NCBI RefSeq assembly: GCF_003610535.1
Contig: NZ_RAPN01000001.1
Span: 1-64,000 of the forward strand
Direction of reading: 5' to 3'
Length of the DNA stretch: 64,000 bases
Source of the DNA: Mangrovibacterium diazotrophicum
GTDB lineage: Bacteria > Bacteroidota > Bacteroidia > Bacteroidales > Prolixibacteraceae
The notes under the pieces were generated by a model. That model did no database searches. It was not told where the DNA came from and saw only the letters and a program-made list of their open reading frames with translations. A program made the translations under genes and the position numbers. Positions within the stretch are counted from its first letter, which is position 1. Every line of letters starts with the position of its first letter. Shown here piece after piece: positions 34,186-44,918 of the stretch.

Positions 34186-35109
34186 TTAATCGATGGAATA
34201 GGTGGAGTTATCCTGAGCGGCTTCGGTTGCCGGGAAAACGTTTTTCGTTTGCTCCAAAATAACCGACAGGTCTTTGTATCGCGCCGAAAAGTGACCGATG
34301 AGAAGTTTTTTGGCTTGAGCTGCCATGGCGATTTGTGCAGCCTGTACACCTGTCGAGTGATAAGTCTCTGATGCAATCTTTGTTTCTTCTTCGGCAAATG
34401 TTGCTTCGTGGTAAAGCAAATCAACACCTGCTATTTCGGGGATCATGGCTTCGTTGTAAGCAGTATCTGAGCAAAAAGCATACGACCTTGGCTTCGGAGC
34501 AGGAATGACCAGTTCGGAATTGGGAATGGTTAAGCCGTTTCCACATTGAAAATCTGCGCCAGCCTTAATGTTTTTAATTTCGCGAACCGGAATGTCGAAC
34601 GCTTTAATCTTTTCCTTGATAATATTGGCTTCTTTCGGCTGTTCATCGAAACGAAAGCCACAGCAGGCAATTCGGTGCTTTAACGGGAACGACGAGATCT
34701 TTATCTTCTTGTCCTCTAAAATAACCTGCGGCTTTTTAAAGTTGAGCGGGTGAAAGATGATCGGAAAGCCCGGTTCGCCCATCTCCAGGAACTCCATCTG
34801 AAATTTGGTGTAGCGTTGAAGCTCGGAATGGGCATAAATGTGCAGTTCGCTTCTGCGGCCTTGCAGCACCAGGGTGGAAATAAGCCCGATTAACCCAAAG
34901 AAGTGATCTCCGTGCAGGTGCGATATAAAAATATGATTGATTTTGCTGTAGTTGATGCGGTTCTTGCGAAGCTGGTGTTGCGTGCCTTCGCCGCAATCAA
35001 TCAAAAAAAACCGCCCAAGTACATTGAGCACTTGAGCGGTTGGGTATCTTTCAGAAGTAGGCATTGCTGAACTACTTCCCAGAATTGTTAATTGAAAGGG
35101 CATCTGCAT
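34186..35109 (-). CDS. rnz: Ribonuclease Z
   Basis: 307 residues; two ATGs (35109, 35103) are possible, only two codons apart. Metallo-beta-lactamase fold with the zinc motif HLHGDH (64-69), the preceding LGSSSAMPT and FLIDCGEGTQHQL, and the downstream SDTAYNE and HSTGVQAAQIA motifs. The length fits the short RNase Z form. It trims the 3' trailer of tRNA precursors. It follows the STAS gene after 15 nt on the same strand. Confidence 0.94.
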   Translation of the reverse strand: MQMPFQLTILGSSSAMPTSERYPTAQVLNVLGRFFLIDCGEGTQHQLRKNRINYSKINHIFISHLHGDHFFGLIGLISTLVLQGRRSELHIYAHSELQRYTKFQMEFLEMGEPGFPIIFHPLNFKKPQVILEDKKIKISSFPLKHRIACCGFRFDEQPKEANIIKEKIKAFDIPVREIKNIKAGADFQCGNGLTIPNSELVIPAPKPRSYAFCSDTAYNEAMIPEIAGVDLLYHEATFAEEETKIASETYHSTGVQAAQIAMAAQAKKLLIGHFSARYKDLSVILEQTKNVFPATEAAQDNSTYSID

Positions 35110-35124
35110 CTTTCAAAGAAAGCT

Positions 35125-35478
35125 TTACAAGTTTTCTTTTTCGACCAGCAATTCTTCCGCTGCTTCTACTGTTTTTGTAATCAGCAGAACAGTGTGAAGC
35201 ATTGACAGGCGGATGAGATGTTCCACATCAGGTTGCAAACCACAAAGAATAAAAGTTCCGATAGCATCTTCGCAGAGACGATTGGCAACCAAAATCGAGC
35301 TTAAGCCCGACGAGTCTACATAGGCACACTCGCTAACATCAAGGATGATGTTTTTTACATTTTCGTTACCTAACACAACCAATTCTGATTTCAGATCCGG
35401 TGCGTTATTCGTATCCAGTTTCTTGCTCAGTACTTTAATTACTGAATGATCCGCTTTGTTTATTACTTGAAATTCCAT
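35125..35478 (-). CDS. STAS-domain anti-sigma-factor antagonist-like protein
   Basis: 117 residues, a single STAS domain of the SpoIIAA/RsbV type. The phosphorylatable serine lies in VDSSGLSSIL (about 70-79). Such proteins bind an anti-sigma kinase in their unphosphorylated state. No cognate kinase or phosphatase gene is nearby, so the partner is unknown. Co-transcription with rnz is likely from the 15-nt spacing. Confidence 0.88.
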   Translation of the reverse strand: MEFQVINKADHSVIKVLSKKLDTNNAPDLKSELVVLGNENVKNIILDVSECAYVDSSGLSSILVANRLCEDAIGTFILCGLQPDVEHLIRLSMLHTVLLITKTVEAAEELLVEKENL

Positions 35479-35523
35479 GGATGGAAAATTACGAAATTCT
35501 GTTGAACAAATTGTAAGTATTTC

Positions 35524-37365
35524 TTACTTTTCTTTGTTTTCTTCAGCTTCCATCTGAGATTTCAAGGCAGCTAATTCGCTGATGTCACCCAAAGTTGTTT
35601 TCTCCAGGTTGTCTTTTACAGTTTTAACTGCTTTTTTCGTTTGCTTAGCCGCAGCTTTCTTCTCTGCTGTTTCAACCGATTTTTTCTCATCTTCGAATAC
35701 ACGAGAGTGAGACAGGATGATACGTTTTGCAGATTTAGAGAACTCGATTACTTTGAAGTCCAGTTTTTCTTCCAAAGCAGCTTGTGAACCGTCTTCTTTT
35801 ACCAGGTGACGAGGAGTTGCGAATCCTTCAACACCGTAAGGAAGAGCGATTGTAGCACCTTTGTCGAACAACTCAACAACAGTACCTTCATGGATAGAAT
35901 CTACTGAGAAGATTGTTTCGAATACATCCCAAGGGTTTTCTTCCAATTGTTTGTGGCCTAAGCTCAAACGACGGTTTTCTTTGTCGATGTCAAGAACTAC
36001 AACTTCGATATCAGCACCGATTGAAGTGAATTCAGATGGGTGTTTGATTTTCTTAGTCCAGCTCAAGTCAGAGATGTGGATCAAACCGTCAACACCTTCT
36101 TCGATTTCTACGAATACACCGAAGTTAGTGAAGTTACGAACTGTAGCAGTGTGTTTTGAACCAACACCGAAGCGAGTGTCGATGTCTTGCCATGGGTCTT
36201 GACGAAGTTGTTTGATACCCAGTGACATTTTGCGTTCTTCGCGGTCCAAAGTCAGGATTTGAGCTTCGATTTCGTCGCCTACTTTCAAGAAGTCCTGAGC
36301 AGAACGCAGGTGTTGTGACCAGCTCATTTCTGAAACGTGGATCAAACCTTCTACGCCCGGAGCGATTTCAACAAATGCACCGTAGTCAGCCATAACAACA
36401 ACTTTACCTTTCACGCTGTCACCAACTTTCAGTTCAGCATCCAGGTTATCCCATGGGTGAGGAGTCAATTGTTTCAGACCAAGAGCGATACGTTTTTTGT
36501 CATCATCAAAGTCAAGGATAACAACGTTCAGTTTTTGATCCAATTCAACGATTTCATTCGGATGAGTAATACGTCCCCAGCTTAAGTCAGTGATGTGGAT
36601 CAAGCCGTCAACGCCACCCAAGTCGATGAATACACCGTAAGAAGTGATGTTTTTAACTGTACCTTCAAGAACTTGTCCTTTTTCCAGTTTAGAAATGATT
36701 TCTTTTTTCTGTTGTTCAAGTTCTGCTTCAATCAAGGCTTTATGTGATACAACTACGTTGCGGAATTCCTGATTGATTTTTACTACTTTGAATTCCATTG
36801 TTTTACCAACGTAAACATCGTAGTCGCGAATTGGCTTCACGTCAATTTGAGAACCAGGTAAGAAAGCTTCGATTCCGAATACATCTACGATCATACCACC
36901 TTTAGTGCGGCACTTGATGTAACCTTTGATGATTTCGTCGTTGTCCAAAGCAGCGTTAACACGATCCCAAGAACGCATTGCACGAGCTTTTTTGTGAGAC
37001 AGAATCATTTGACCTTTTTTGTCTTCCAGGCTTTCAATGTATACTTCTACAGAGTCGCCTACTTTCAGGTCAGGGTTGTAACGGAATTCGTTCAATGAAA
37101 CGATACCGTCTGATTTGTAACCGATGTCAACAACTACTTCACGTTTGTTCATCGAGATTACAGTACCTTCCAACACTTCTTTTTCCTGAACTGTGTTCAG
37201 TGTGTTGTCGTACATTTTTTCAAAATCTTTACCTCCGCGTTGACCGGCAAATCCTTCGTCTTCCGACTCCAGGGCATCCCAATCAAACTCGTCGTTGCTA
37301 ACAGCAGCTGTCGCTACTTCTGCAACTTCTTCCTTGATCTCAAGGTTTTCTTTGTTTTCTACCAT
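35524..37365 (-). CDS. rpsA: 30S ribosomal protein S1
   Basis: 613 residues from the ATG at 37365 (MVENKENLEIKEE); a longer frame needs a TTG. Six S1 RNA-binding domains are recognisable, starting at about residues 58 (VLEGTVISMNKREVVVDIG), 145 (IIKGYIKCRTKGGMIVDVFG), 230 (GTVKNITSYGVFIDLGG), 315 (GKVVVMADYGAFVEIAPG), 402 (ATVRNFTNFGVFVEIEEG) and 490 (GTVVELFDKGATIALPYG), followed by a basic, lysine-rich tail. S1 brings mRNA to the 30S subunit; in this phylum weak Shine-Dalgarno use makes it especially relevant. A near-perfect promoter lies upstream. Confidence 0.96.
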   Translation of the reverse strand: MVENKENLEIKEEVAEVATAAVSNDEFDWDALESEDEGFAGQRGGKDFEKMYDNTLNTVQEKEVLEGTVISMNKREVVVDIGYKSDGIVSLNEFRYNPDLKVGDSVEVYIESLEDKKGQMILSHKKARAMRSWDRVNAALDNDEIIKGYIKCRTKGGMIVDVFGIEAFLPGSQIDVKPIRDYDVYVGKTMEFKVVKINQEFRNVVVSHKALIEAELEQQKKEIISKLEKGQVLEGTVKNITSYGVFIDLGGVDGLIHITDLSWGRITHPNEIVELDQKLNVVILDFDDDKKRIALGLKQLTPHPWDNLDAELKVGDSVKGKVVVMADYGAFVEIAPGVEGLIHVSEMSWSQHLRSAQDFLKVGDEIEAQILTLDREERKMSLGIKQLRQDPWQDIDTRFGVGSKHTATVRNFTNFGVFVEIEEGVDGLIHISDLSWTKKIKHPSEFTSIGADIEVVVLDIDKENRRLSLGHKQLEENPWDVFETIFSVDSIHEGTVVELFDKGATIALPYGVEGFATPRHLVKEDGSQAALEEKLDFKVIEFSKSAKRIILSHSRVFEDEKKSVETAEKKAAAKQTKKAVKTVKDNLEKTTLGDISELAALKSQMEAEENKEK

Positions 37366-37418
37366 TTTAAAACTCAATTAATTAATAAGTTAGACATTAT
37401 ATTTTTTCTAACGCGCCG

Positions 37419-37449
37419 CAAAAGTATAACTATTCCGCCTGATTGCAAA
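37419..37449 (-). promoter_or_regulatory. rpsA promoter
   Basis: On the minus strand TTTG (37449-37446), exactly 19 nt, then TACTTTTG (37426-37419): a perfect match to the Bacteroidota primary-sigma consensus, about 54 bp before the rpsA start. Confidence 0.75.
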
Positions 37450-37547
37450 GGTTTTTGGGCTTTTTTTGGTGATTTTACGCAAATGAGATAGAATGTTCTG
37501 CTTTCAGCGGCCTTTTAACACAATCTTAAAATTTTGTCTTGATTTCC

Positions 37548-37748
37548 ATGTCGTTAGAAGAGCAAAGAATTCAATACGATCTCCGGCATGTTTTGGAACG
37601 AATTTCTTTGCCTATTATTCCGCTATTGGGCTTGGTCGATGACGAAGAGTTCATAAATTTGGCTGAAATAAATTATTCATTCAGAATTGAAGATTCATTG
37701 TTAAATCGAGTGATGTTTTTTAGCGATTTTATTGATTGGTTCTTTTAA
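37548..37748 (+). CDS. Small protein of unknown function
   Basis: 66 residues from the ATG at 37548 (MSLEEQRIQYDLRHVLERIS). It is acidic and predicted helical, with no signal peptide, metal-binding cysteines or known motif. It lies divergently from rpsA and about 65 bp before rfbD on the same strand. The frame is open across nearly the whole spacer, but no strong ribosome-binding site or promoter supports it, so it may be chance. Confidence 0.45.
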   Translation: MSLEEQRIQYDLRHVLERISLPIIPLLGLVDDEEFINLAEINYSFRIEDSLLNRVMFFSDFIDWFF

Positions 37749-37814
37749 TGCCATATTTTTGAAGTCGGAGACAAAACCCACTTGTCTTTTCACCTATTAA
37801 TTAAAATTTCATAC

Positions 37815-38687
37815 ATGAAAGTATTGATTACCGGAGCTAACGGACAATTAGGATCTGAAATCAAATCCAAAGCGAACAATTATTCCGGTCTTGAATTTCT
37901 CTTCACAGATGTTAATGAGTTAGATCTGTCGGATTTCGATGCAGTTATGGCCTATTGCCAGAAAGAGAAACCAGCTTACATTGTCAATTGTGCCGCGTAC
38001 ACCGCGGTTGATGTTGCTGAAACAGACACAGAACTAGCCGCATTAATTAATACCAAAGTGCCTTCCTTCCTGGGGAAAGTTGCAAAAGCAATCAATGGCA
38101 AAGTCATTCATATCTCGACCGATTACGTTTTCGACGGCTTGGCTTGCACGCCTTATAGCGAAGCAGACCTGGTTGATCCGGATTCGGTTTATGGCAAAAC
38201 AAAGTTGAACGGTGAAATTGCTTTGGTGAAAGAAGATCCAAAGGCAATTATCATTCGCACATCGTGGTTGTATTCGGCTTACGGTAAAAACTTTGTTAAA
38301 ACCATGATGAAACTGGGGCAGGAGCGAGACGAACTGAAAGTTGTATGCGACCAGGTTGGAACTCCGACCTACGCTGCTGATTTAGCCGACGCGATTCTGG
38401 TAATCATTGAGAAAAGTGCCAGCGACGAAGCAGCCTGGAAAGCCGGAATTTACCACTATTCAAACGAGGGAGTTTGCAGCTGGTACGATTTTGCCAAAGC
38501 AATTCACGAAATAGGAGGCATTGAATGTAACGTACATCCCATTCCGACCGAAGAATATCCTACACCTGCGAAGCGCCCTGCTTACAGTGTGCTCAATAAA
38601 TCGAAAATTAAGCGTAATTTCGGAATCACAATTCCCTACTGGCGCGACAGCCTGAAGGTTTGTATGGAAAAACTTCAGGAAAAATAG
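37815..38687 (+). CDS. rfbD: dTDP-4-dehydrorhamnose reductase
   Basis: 290 residues from the ATG at 37815 (MKVLITGANGQLGSEI). Short-chain dehydrogenase fold with the NAD(P) motif TGANGQLG (6-13), the catalytic YGKTKLNGE (Tyr and Lys of YxxxK, about 126-134) and STDYVFDG (about 102-109). It reduces dTDP-4-keto-rhamnose to dTDP-L-rhamnose for surface polysaccharides. The partner genes rfbA, rfbB and rfbC are not in the window. Confidence 0.93.
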   Translation: MKVLITGANGQLGSEIKSKANNYSGLEFLFTDVNELDLSDFDAVMAYCQKEKPAYIVNCAAYTAVDVAETDTELAALINTKVPSFLGKVAKAINGKVIHISTDYVFDGLACTPYSEADLVDPDSVYGKTKLNGEIALVKEDPKAIIIRTSWLYSAYGKNFVKTMMKLGQERDELKVVCDQVGTPTYAADLADAILVIIEKSASDEAAWKAGIYHYSNEGVCSWYDFAKAIHEIGGIECNVHPIPTEEYPTPAKRPAYSVLNKSKIKRNFGITIPYWRDSLKVCMEKLQEK

Positions 38688-38762
38688 AATTTTCGTCCAC
38701 GGGCGAATCTCACACATATAGCTTTTAACAATCGAAACTAAGTATAAACAAATAAAGAAACT

Positions 38763-40508
38763 ATGGCAGCAAACAGCGACGTTTTGGAAATGGTCATCAG
38801 TAAGGCTCAGACTTGGTTGAGCGATGTTTACGATGAAACTACAAGAAAAGAAGTTCAACGTATGTTGGATCAGGAAGATAAAACCGAACTGATCGACTCA
38901 TTTTATAAGGATTTGGAATTTGGTACCGGAGGTTTGCGTGGTATCATGGGAGCCGGTTCAAACCGGATGAACATTTACACTGTTGGTGCAGCAACTCAAG
39001 GTTTGAGCAACTACCTGAAAAAAGAGTTTGCCGGACAAGAAATAAAAGTGGCTATTGGTCACGATTGCCGTAATAACAGTCGCTTGTTTGCGGAAAAAAG
39101 TGCTGACATCTTCTCATCAAATGGTATTAAAGTCTATCTGTTTGAGGATCTACGCCCAACACCGGAGCTTTCATTTGCGATCCGCGAATTGGGCTGCCAG
39201 AGCGGTATCATCCTGACTGCTTCGCACAACCCGAAAGAATACAACGGTTACAAGGCCTATTGGACTGACGGTTCTCAAATTGTTGGGCCACACGATAAAA
39301 ACATCATCGGCGAGGTTCAGAATGTAAAAGCTGAAGACATCAAATTTGAGAAGAACGCAGACCTGATCGAAATCTTGGGTGAAGCGATGGATCAAAAATT
39401 CCTTGAAAAAGTGAAAACTGTTTCACTGGCTCCGGAGATTGTTGCCAAGCACAAAGACCTGAAAATCGTTTACACGCCGATTCACGGAACTGGTGTGAAG
39501 TTGATTCCTGCGGCTTTGAAAGCATTTGGTTTCGAAAACGTGATTCATGTGCCTGAGCAGGATGTGGTGAGCGGTGATTTTCCAACCGTGATCTCTCCAA
39601 ACCCGGAAGAATCGGCTGCTATGGAACTGGCTATTAAAAAAGCTTACGAAGTGGACGCCGATGTGGTGATGGCTTCGGATCCGGATGCTGACCGTATTGG
39701 TGTGGTTGTTAAAAACGACAAAGGTGAATACATCATCATAAACGGTAACCAAACAGCCCTGCTGTTCATTTACTACATTATTACGTGTATGAAAGAGCGC
39801 AACGCGTTCAAAGGAAATGAGTTTGTGGTAAAAACCATCGTGAGTACCGAGAAGATTGCAGAAATCGCTGCGAAAAACGGCATTGAATATTACGACGTTT
39901 TCACTGGCTTCAAATATATCGCTGAAGTCATTCGCGAAAATGAAGGTGTGAAAAAATACATCGGTGGTGGTGAGGAAAGCTTTGGTTTCATGCCGGCAGA
40001 CTTCGTTCGCGACAAAGACGCTGTTTCTTCCTGCGCCATGATGGCTGAAATTGCCGCCTGGGCAAAAGATCGCGGCAAGACCTTGTACGAATTGCTGCAG
40101 GATATTTACCTGGAATATGGTTTCTCGAAAGAGAAAATGAAATACATCGTGCGTCCCGGAAAAACAGGCGCCGACGAAATCAAACAAATGATGGTGAACT
40201 TCCGCAGTAACCCGCCAAAAGTGTTGGGAGGAAGCAAGCTGAAAATTGTGAAAGATTACGCTGATCTGAGCGAAAAGAACTTGCTGACTGGCGAGGTGAC
40301 CAAGATCAACCAGAAAATTACTTCTGACGTGATGCAGTTTTTCACTGAAGATGGAACCAAAATTTCAGTTCGTCCGTCGGGAACAGAGCCGAAAATCAAA
40401 TTCTATTTCGAAGTTGCCGGCGAGTTGACATCGCGCGCCGATTTCGATAAAGTTGACGCGGCTTGTGAAGAAAAAATCGAGTCTATTATGGCTGAATTGG
40501 ATTTGTAA
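38763..40508 (+). CDS. Phosphoglucomutase/phosphomannomutase family (alpha-D-phosphohexomutase)
   Basis: 581 residues. The phospho-serine loop TASHNPKEYNGYK (Ser154), the magnesium loop DPDADRIGV (about 302-310), the sugar-binding loop GGGEESFGF (about 400-408) and the C-terminal phosphate-binding RPSGTEPKIKFY (about 538-549) give all four domains of the family. The length matches the PGM2-like bacterial/eukaryotic group, which interconverts glucose-1- and glucose-6-phosphate, or phosphopentoses. The exact sugar is uncertain. A terminator follows. Confidence 0.93.
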   Translation: MAANSDVLEMVISKAQTWLSDVYDETTRKEVQRMLDQEDKTELIDSFYKDLEFGTGGLRGIMGAGSNRMNIYTVGAATQGLSNYLKKEFAGQEIKVAIGHDCRNNSRLFAEKSADIFSSNGIKVYLFEDLRPTPELSFAIRELGCQSGIILTASHNPKEYNGYKAYWTDGSQIVGPHDKNIIGEVQNVKAEDIKFEKNADLIEILGEAMDQKFLEKVKTVSLAPEIVAKHKDLKIVYTPIHGTGVKLIPAALKAFGFENVIHVPEQDVVSGDFPTVISPNPEESAAMELAIKKAYEVDADVVMASDPDADRIGVVVKNDKGEYIIINGNQTALLFIYYIITCMKERNAFKGNEFVVKTIVSTEKIAEIAAKNGIEYYDVFTGFKYIAEVIRENEGVKKYIGGGEESFGFMPADFVRDKDAVSSCAMMAEIAAWAKDRGKTLYELLQDIYLEYGFSKEKMKYIVRPGKTGADEIKQMMVNFRSNPPKVLGGSKLKIVKDYADLSEKNLLTGEVTKINQKITSDVMQFFTEDGTKISVRPSGTEPKIKFYFEVAGELTSRADFDKVDAACEEKIESIMAELDL

Positions 40509-40532
40509 AAAGCGCTTTCAAATTCTAAAATG

Positions 40533-40562
40533 AAAGGCGACCCTCATGTGAGAGTCGCCTTT
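40533..40562 (+). terminator. Terminator after the phosphohexomutase gene
   Basis: AAAGGCGAC (40533-40541) pairs with GTCGCCTTT (40554-40562), then CTTA. It lies 25 bp beyond the stop codon and can also serve the convergent M13 peptidase gene. Confidence 0.75.
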
Positions 40563-40631
40563 CTTATCGTTTAAATGTCAGGTTTAAAGTTCAATCTTGT
40601 AGCATGGAACTTGAAGCCTGAAGCTATTTTC

Positions 40632-42665
40632 TTACCAAATCACCACGCGTTCGTCTTCCGGCAAGTACATGTAGTCACCCGGTTTTACATCGAAAGCAGC
40701 GTAGAACTCCGGCATGTTGCGCAATGGGCCCAAAACTCGGTAGCGTCCCAGCGAGTGTACATCAACTTTAGTCAGACGAAGTTTCTCTTCGTCGCGAATG
40801 TTCTGTGCCCACAAGTGTGCATAAGCCAGGAAGAATCGTTGATCAGGAGTGAATCCGTCAATTTCCGCTTGCTCTTTGCCGTCCAATGCCATATGCAATG
40901 CGGTGTACGAAATATTCAAACCACCCAGGTCGGCAATGTTTTCACCCAGCGTCAGTTTACCGTCCGCTTTTACCGTGTCCAGAACTGTAAATTGACTGTA
41001 TTCGTTAGCCAGCAAATCAGCTTTTACGGTAAAACGTTCAGCATCGTCTGCCTGCCACCAGTCGTTCAGGTTACCAACTTTGTCGTATTGGCGTCCCTGG
41101 TCGTCAAAGCCGTGCGACATCTCGTGACCGATAACAACACCGATTGCGCCGTAGTTAACAGCATCGTCAGCTTCCATGAAGAAGAAAGGAGGTTGCAGGA
41201 TGGCAGCAGGGAATACAATCTCGTTTGCCGATGGATTGTAGTAGGCGTTCACTGTTTGTGGTGTCATACCCCATTCTGTTTTGTCAACCGGTTTGTTGAT
41301 CTTGCTGATCATGTCCTCGAAATAGAATTTACTCGAACTCAGTACGTTTTGGAAATATGAATCGGGTGTGATTTCCAACGCAGTGTAATCTTTCCATTTA
41401 TCCGGATAGCCAATTTTTACCGTGATAGCGTCTAGTTTCTCAACGGCTTTTTCTTTGGTGGTGTCGCTCATCCAGCTCAGGTTTTCAATGCGGCTGGCCA
41501 AAGCTTTGCGCAGGTTTTTCACCAACTTCAGCATACGCTCTTTGGCTTGTGGCGGGAAGTATTCTTTGACGTACAGTTCGCCCACAGCTTCACCCAACGC
41601 GTTGTTGGTCGATCCTTGCACGCGTTTCCAACGAGGGCGCTGAGCCGGAGTTCCACTCAGGGTTTTACCATAGAATTCAAAACTCATATCCGAAATTGTT
41701 TTCGGCAGAACACCGGCAAAATCCGAGATGGTGTGGTATTTCAGGTATTGTTTCCAATCCGCCAACGGCTTTTCTGTTAACATCGCAGCCATGTTCTTCA
41801 TAAACTCGGGTTGAGCAACAATGAAATCGCCCGGATCGTTTGCCCCGATGGTTTTAAAGTAGGCAGTCCAATCGTATTGCGGAGCCAGATTGCTGAGCTG
41901 AGCCAGATCCATTTTGTTGTAAACTTTATACGGATCGCGTTGGTCCAGCATGCTCATGGAGAATTCGGCCATTTCATTTTCCATGGTGTAGATGGTTTCC
42001 GCATCTTTTTTCGCCGAAACAGAATCCTGTCCCAACTGCTCTAATAAACCAGCAATGTAGGCGCGGTATTTTTGTTGAATTTCCAACGTGTGCTCATCAT
42101 CATTCAAATAATAATCGCGGTTGGGCATGCCCAGCCCCGCTTGGTATAGGTAGGCAACTTTCATCGCCGAGTTTTTCTGATCCGCATCGGCGTAGATTCC
42201 AAACAGCGGATTCAATCCCCACGATTGCCATTCAGCTAACAATTTTTGCATGTCTTCTTTCGAATGTAACGCATCAATTTGATCGATGAACGGTTTCAAA
42301 GGACTCAAGCCAGCTGCTTCAATCGAAGCCGTATCCATTCCCGCAGCATAATAATCAGCGATTTTTTTCTCGATGGTACCGTCGGCAAATGTTCCCGCTG
42401 CAATTCCTGCGAAAAGCTCCTTGATCTGTTTTTCAGACTCGTCGCCCAGCACATCGAAAGCACCGTAGCGGCTTTTTTCGTCGGGTAACGGATTGAGCTT
42501 TTTCCAGCCACCATTGGCGTATTGATCGAAATCTTGTCCTGGCGAAACAGTTGTATCCATGTTTGCCGGATCGATCGCTTTACTTACTTCTTTATCGGGT
42601 CCCTGGCCGCACGAAAAGAGTGCTGCAGCCAGTAAGCCGAAACCTAAACTTTTAATGTAATTCAT
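40632..42665 (-). CDS. M13-family (neprilysin-like) zinc metallopeptidase, lipoprotein
   Basis: 677 residues from the ATG at 42665, which gives a proper lipoprotein signal ([19 protein letters not shown], lipidated Cys19). Zinc site: HEMSH within [15 protein letters not shown] (about 512-516) and the third ligand Glu in ENIADLGG (about 574). The [23 protein letters not shown] block just before the zinc site is the M13 substrate-binding NAYY motif. It degrades peptides outside the cytoplasm. Its promoter region is shared divergently with guaA. Confidence 0.94.
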   Translation of the reverse strand: MNYIKSLGFGLLAAALFSCGQGPDKEVSKAIDPANMDTTVSPGQDFDQYANGGWKKLNPLPDEKSRYGAFDVLGDESEKQIKELFAGIAAGTFADGTIEKKIADYYAAGMDTASIEAAGLSPLKPFIDQIDALHSKEDMQKLLAEWQSWGLNPLFGIYADADQKNSAMKVAYLYQAGLGMPNRDYYLNDDEHTLEIQQKYRAYIAGLLEQLGQDSVSAKKDAETIYTMENEMAEFSMSMLDQRDPYKVYNKMDLAQLSNLAPQYDWTAYFKTIGANDPGDFIVAQPEFMKNMAAMLTEKPLADWKQYLKYHTISDFAGVLPKTISDMSFEFYGKTLSGTPAQRPRWKRVQGSTNNALGEAVGELYVKEYFPPQAKERMLKLVKNLRKALASRIENLSWMSDTTKEKAVEKLDAITVKIGYPDKWKDYTALEITPDSYFQNVLSSSKFYFEDMISKINKPVDKTEWGMTPQTVNAYYNPSANEIVFPAAILQPPFFFMEADDAVNYGAIGVVIGHEMSHGFDDQGRQYDKVGNLNDWWQADDAERFTVKADLLANEYSQFTVLDTVKADGKLTLGENIADLGGLNISYTALHMALDGKEQAEIDGFTPDQRFFLAYAHLWAQNIRDEEKLRLTKVDVHSLGRYRVLGPLRNMPEFYAAFDVKPGDYMYLPEDERVVIW

Positions 42666-42828
42666 ACTTTTCAGGAAAAATGTTTTTAAAACTGGTCTGC
42701 GATCCCGCGAATTCATTACAATTTGTCTAAAGAAAATTTGTGTGTCGTTTAGGTTATTGAGGAATGACAGAAAGGACTTCGTTTGCAGAGCGATTATTTC
42801 TGGTCAATTTAGGCTGAACGATAATTTC

Positions 42829-42862
42829 TTGTGCGCTTCTGTTGACTATTTTTCTATCTTTG
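42829..42862 (+). promoter_or_regulatory. guaA promoter
   Basis: TATCTTTG (42855-42862) is an exact TAnnTTTG -7 box, 23 bp before the guaA start; a TTG at 42829-42831 lies 23 nt upstream, slightly farther than ideal. Confidence 0.55.
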
Positions 42863-42885
42863 CGCTTTCAATAAAAATCAGATTC

Positions 42886-44415
42886 ATGCAAGAGAAAATT
42901 CTTATTCTTGATTTTGGTTCCCAGTACACGCAATTGATCGGACGTCGTGTGCGCGAGCTGAATATCTATTGTGAAATTCATCCGTTTAACCATTTTCCTG
43001 CAATCGACGAAACAGTGAAAGGTGTCATCCTGAGTGGTAGTCCTTCGTCGGTTCGCGACGAAAATGCACCAATTCCGGATCTTTCAGCTATTAAAGGAAA
43101 AATGCCGTTGCTGGGCGTTTGCTACGGTGCGCAATATCTGGCGCATTTCTTTGGTGGCGAGGTACTGCCTTCCGATTCTCGCGAATACGGTCGCGCTCAC
43201 CTGGGCTACATTGATCAGGAAAACGAATTGTTCAAGCATCTGACTTTAAATACGCAGGTTTGGATGTCGCATGGTGATACCATCGAGCGTCTGCCTGAAA
43301 ATTACAAGGTGATTGCTTCGACTGGCGATGTAAAAAATGCCGCTTATAAAATTGGTGGCGAGGATACATGGGCGATTCAGTTTCACCCGGAAGTTTACCA
43401 CACAACAGAAGGAACGCAATTGCTGAAGAACTTCGCTGTTGGCATTTGTGGTTGCAAGCAAGACTGGACTCCGGCTTCGTTTATTGAAACAACCGTTACT
43501 CAATTGAAAGAGAAGATTGGTAATGATAAAGTTGTTCTTGGTCTTTCAGGTGGTGTTGACTCAACTGTTGCAGGCGTATTGCTGAACAGAGCGATTGGCG
43601 ATAAGCTGACTTGTATTTTTGTTGACAACGGTTTGTTGCGTAAAAACGAATTTGAAGCAGTTCTGGATTCATACAAAGGAATGGGCTTGAACGTGATTGG
43701 CGTGAATGCCAAAGATCGTTTTTACAAAGACCTGGCTGGTGTGACTGATCCGGAGCAAAAACGTAAGATTATTGGTCGCGACTTCATCGAAGTATTCGAT
43801 GTGGAAGCACACAAAATACAGGATGTGAAATGGCTGGGACAAGGTACTATTTACCCCGACGTAATTGAGTCGGTTTCTGTAAACGGACCGTCAGCAACCA
43901 TTAAATCGCACCACAATGTAGGTGGTTTGCCTGAGAAAATGAACCTGAAAGTGGTTGAGCCTTTGAACCTGTTGTTCAAAGACGAAGTTCGCCGCGTAGG
44001 TAAAGCTTTGGGCATTAAGGATGAATTGCTGGGCCGTCACCCTTTCCCGGGACCAGGCTTGGGTATTCGTATCCTGAGCGATGTTACAGCCGAAAAAGTG
44101 CGCATTCTGCAGGAAGCTGACTACATCTTCATCAACGGATTGAAAGAGTGGGGGCTTTACGACGATGTTTGGCAAGCCGGTGTGATGTTGTTGCCGGTAC
44201 AGTCGGTTGGTGTAATGGGCGATGAGCGGACTTACGAAAACGTGGTTGCCTTGCGTGCCGTGATGTCTACTGATGGTATGACCGCTGACTGGGTGCACCT
44301 GCCTTACGAGTTTCTGGCAAAAATGTCGAACGAGATCATCAACAAAGTGCGTGGTATTAACCGCGTAGTTTACGATATCAGTTCGAAACCGCCAGCAACA
44401 ATCGAATGGGAATAA
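42886..44415 (+). CDS. guaA: GMP synthase (glutamine-hydrolysing)
   Basis: 509 residues from the ATG at 42886 ([21 protein letters not shown]). The glutamine amidotransferase domain has the nucleophile Cys in [11 protein letters not shown] (about 80) and the His/Glu pair in FHPEVYHT; the ATP-pyrophosphatase domain has the P-loop [11 protein letters not shown] (about 219-229); the C-terminal dimerisation domain ends in PPATIEWE, as in the family. It aminates XMP to GMP. It has its own promoter and terminator. Confidence 0.97.
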   Translation: MQEKILILDFGSQYTQLIGRRVRELNIYCEIHPFNHFPAIDETVKGVILSGSPSSVRDENAPIPDLSAIKGKMPLLGVCYGAQYLAHFFGGEVLPSDSREYGRAHLGYIDQENELFKHLTLNTQVWMSHGDTIERLPENYKVIASTGDVKNAAYKIGGEDTWAIQFHPEVYHTTEGTQLLKNFAVGICGCKQDWTPASFIETTVTQLKEKIGNDKVVLGLSGGVDSTVAGVLLNRAIGDKLTCIFVDNGLLRKNEFEAVLDSYKGMGLNVIGVNAKDRFYKDLAGVTDPEQKRKIIGRDFIEVFDVEAHKIQDVKWLGQGTIYPDVIESVSVNGPSATIKSHHNVGGLPEKMNLKVVEPLNLLFKDEVRRVGKALGIKDELLGRHPFPGPGLGIRILSDVTAEKVRILQEADYIFINGLKEWGLYDDVWQAGVMLLPVQSVGVMGDERTYENVVALRAVMSTDGMTADWVHLPYEFLAKMSNEIINKVRGINRVVYDISSKPPATIEWE

Positions 44416-44436
44416 TTGTCGAATAACCGATATATG

Positions 44437-44465
44437 AAAAGGGAGCCGAAAGGTTCCCTTTTTTG
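44437..44465 (+). terminator. guaA terminator
   Basis: AAAAGGGAGCC, a GAAA tetraloop, then GGTTCCCTTTTTT: an 11-bp stem with one G-U pair and a T-run, 21 bp past the stop codon. Confidence 0.92.
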
Positions 44466-44597
44466 TTTGTATTCGTTTGGTTTGAAGTTATTTGTGATGA
44501 TCTGTTAAAATAGATCAATATTATTTAAATCGACGGTGGCATAGATTCTTCGGCTGTTGACTTTTCGTATCTTGAAATCCAAACTTAAGACTAGCCG

Positions 44598-44918
44598 ATG
44601 ACTAAAAAGCTCCGTTTGATATTCGGTTTTTATCGCTCCTTTGCCTTTCCGAGTTTGCTGATCACCATGGCCTGCGTTGCTATTATTTATGCAAACGGGC
44701 TGTCGGCGATAACAGCCTTGTTCTGGTTCAAGATTGCAACCTTGGGGGTGACGGTTTATTTTGTCAATATCTATAAACGTCACGAATTTTATTACTATAA
44801 AAACCTGGGACTACCTCGTTTACAATTGTGGATTCCAACCTTGATTTTCGACTTTTCATTGTTTTTGACATTAACGATTTTAACAGGAAAGTTTTATGGA
44901 GCATCGGTTGGAAGTTGA
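44598..44918 (+). CDS. Small membrane protein paired with an ABC ATPase
   Basis: 106 residues, three predicted transmembrane segments (about 15-34 FAFPSLLITMACVAIIYANG, 38-57 and 80-97 LWIPTLIFDFSLFLTLTILT). No family is recognised. Its last 23 nt overlap the start of the ATPase gene, so the two are translationally linked; it probably forms, or contributes to, the membrane part of a minimal ABC system. A three-helix partner is unusually small for an ABC exporter subunit. Confidence 0.75.
   Translation: MTKKLRLIFGFYRSFAFPSLLITMACVAIIYANGLSAITALFWFKIATLGVTVYFVNIYKRHEFYYYKNLGLPRLQLWIPTLIFDFSLFLTLTILTGKFYGASVGS

Noticed and set aside
42742-42885. Upstream extension of guaA by 48 codons
   Set aside because: It would cover the promoter, and GMP synthases start at [11 protein letters not shown]; the ATG at 42886 is preferred.
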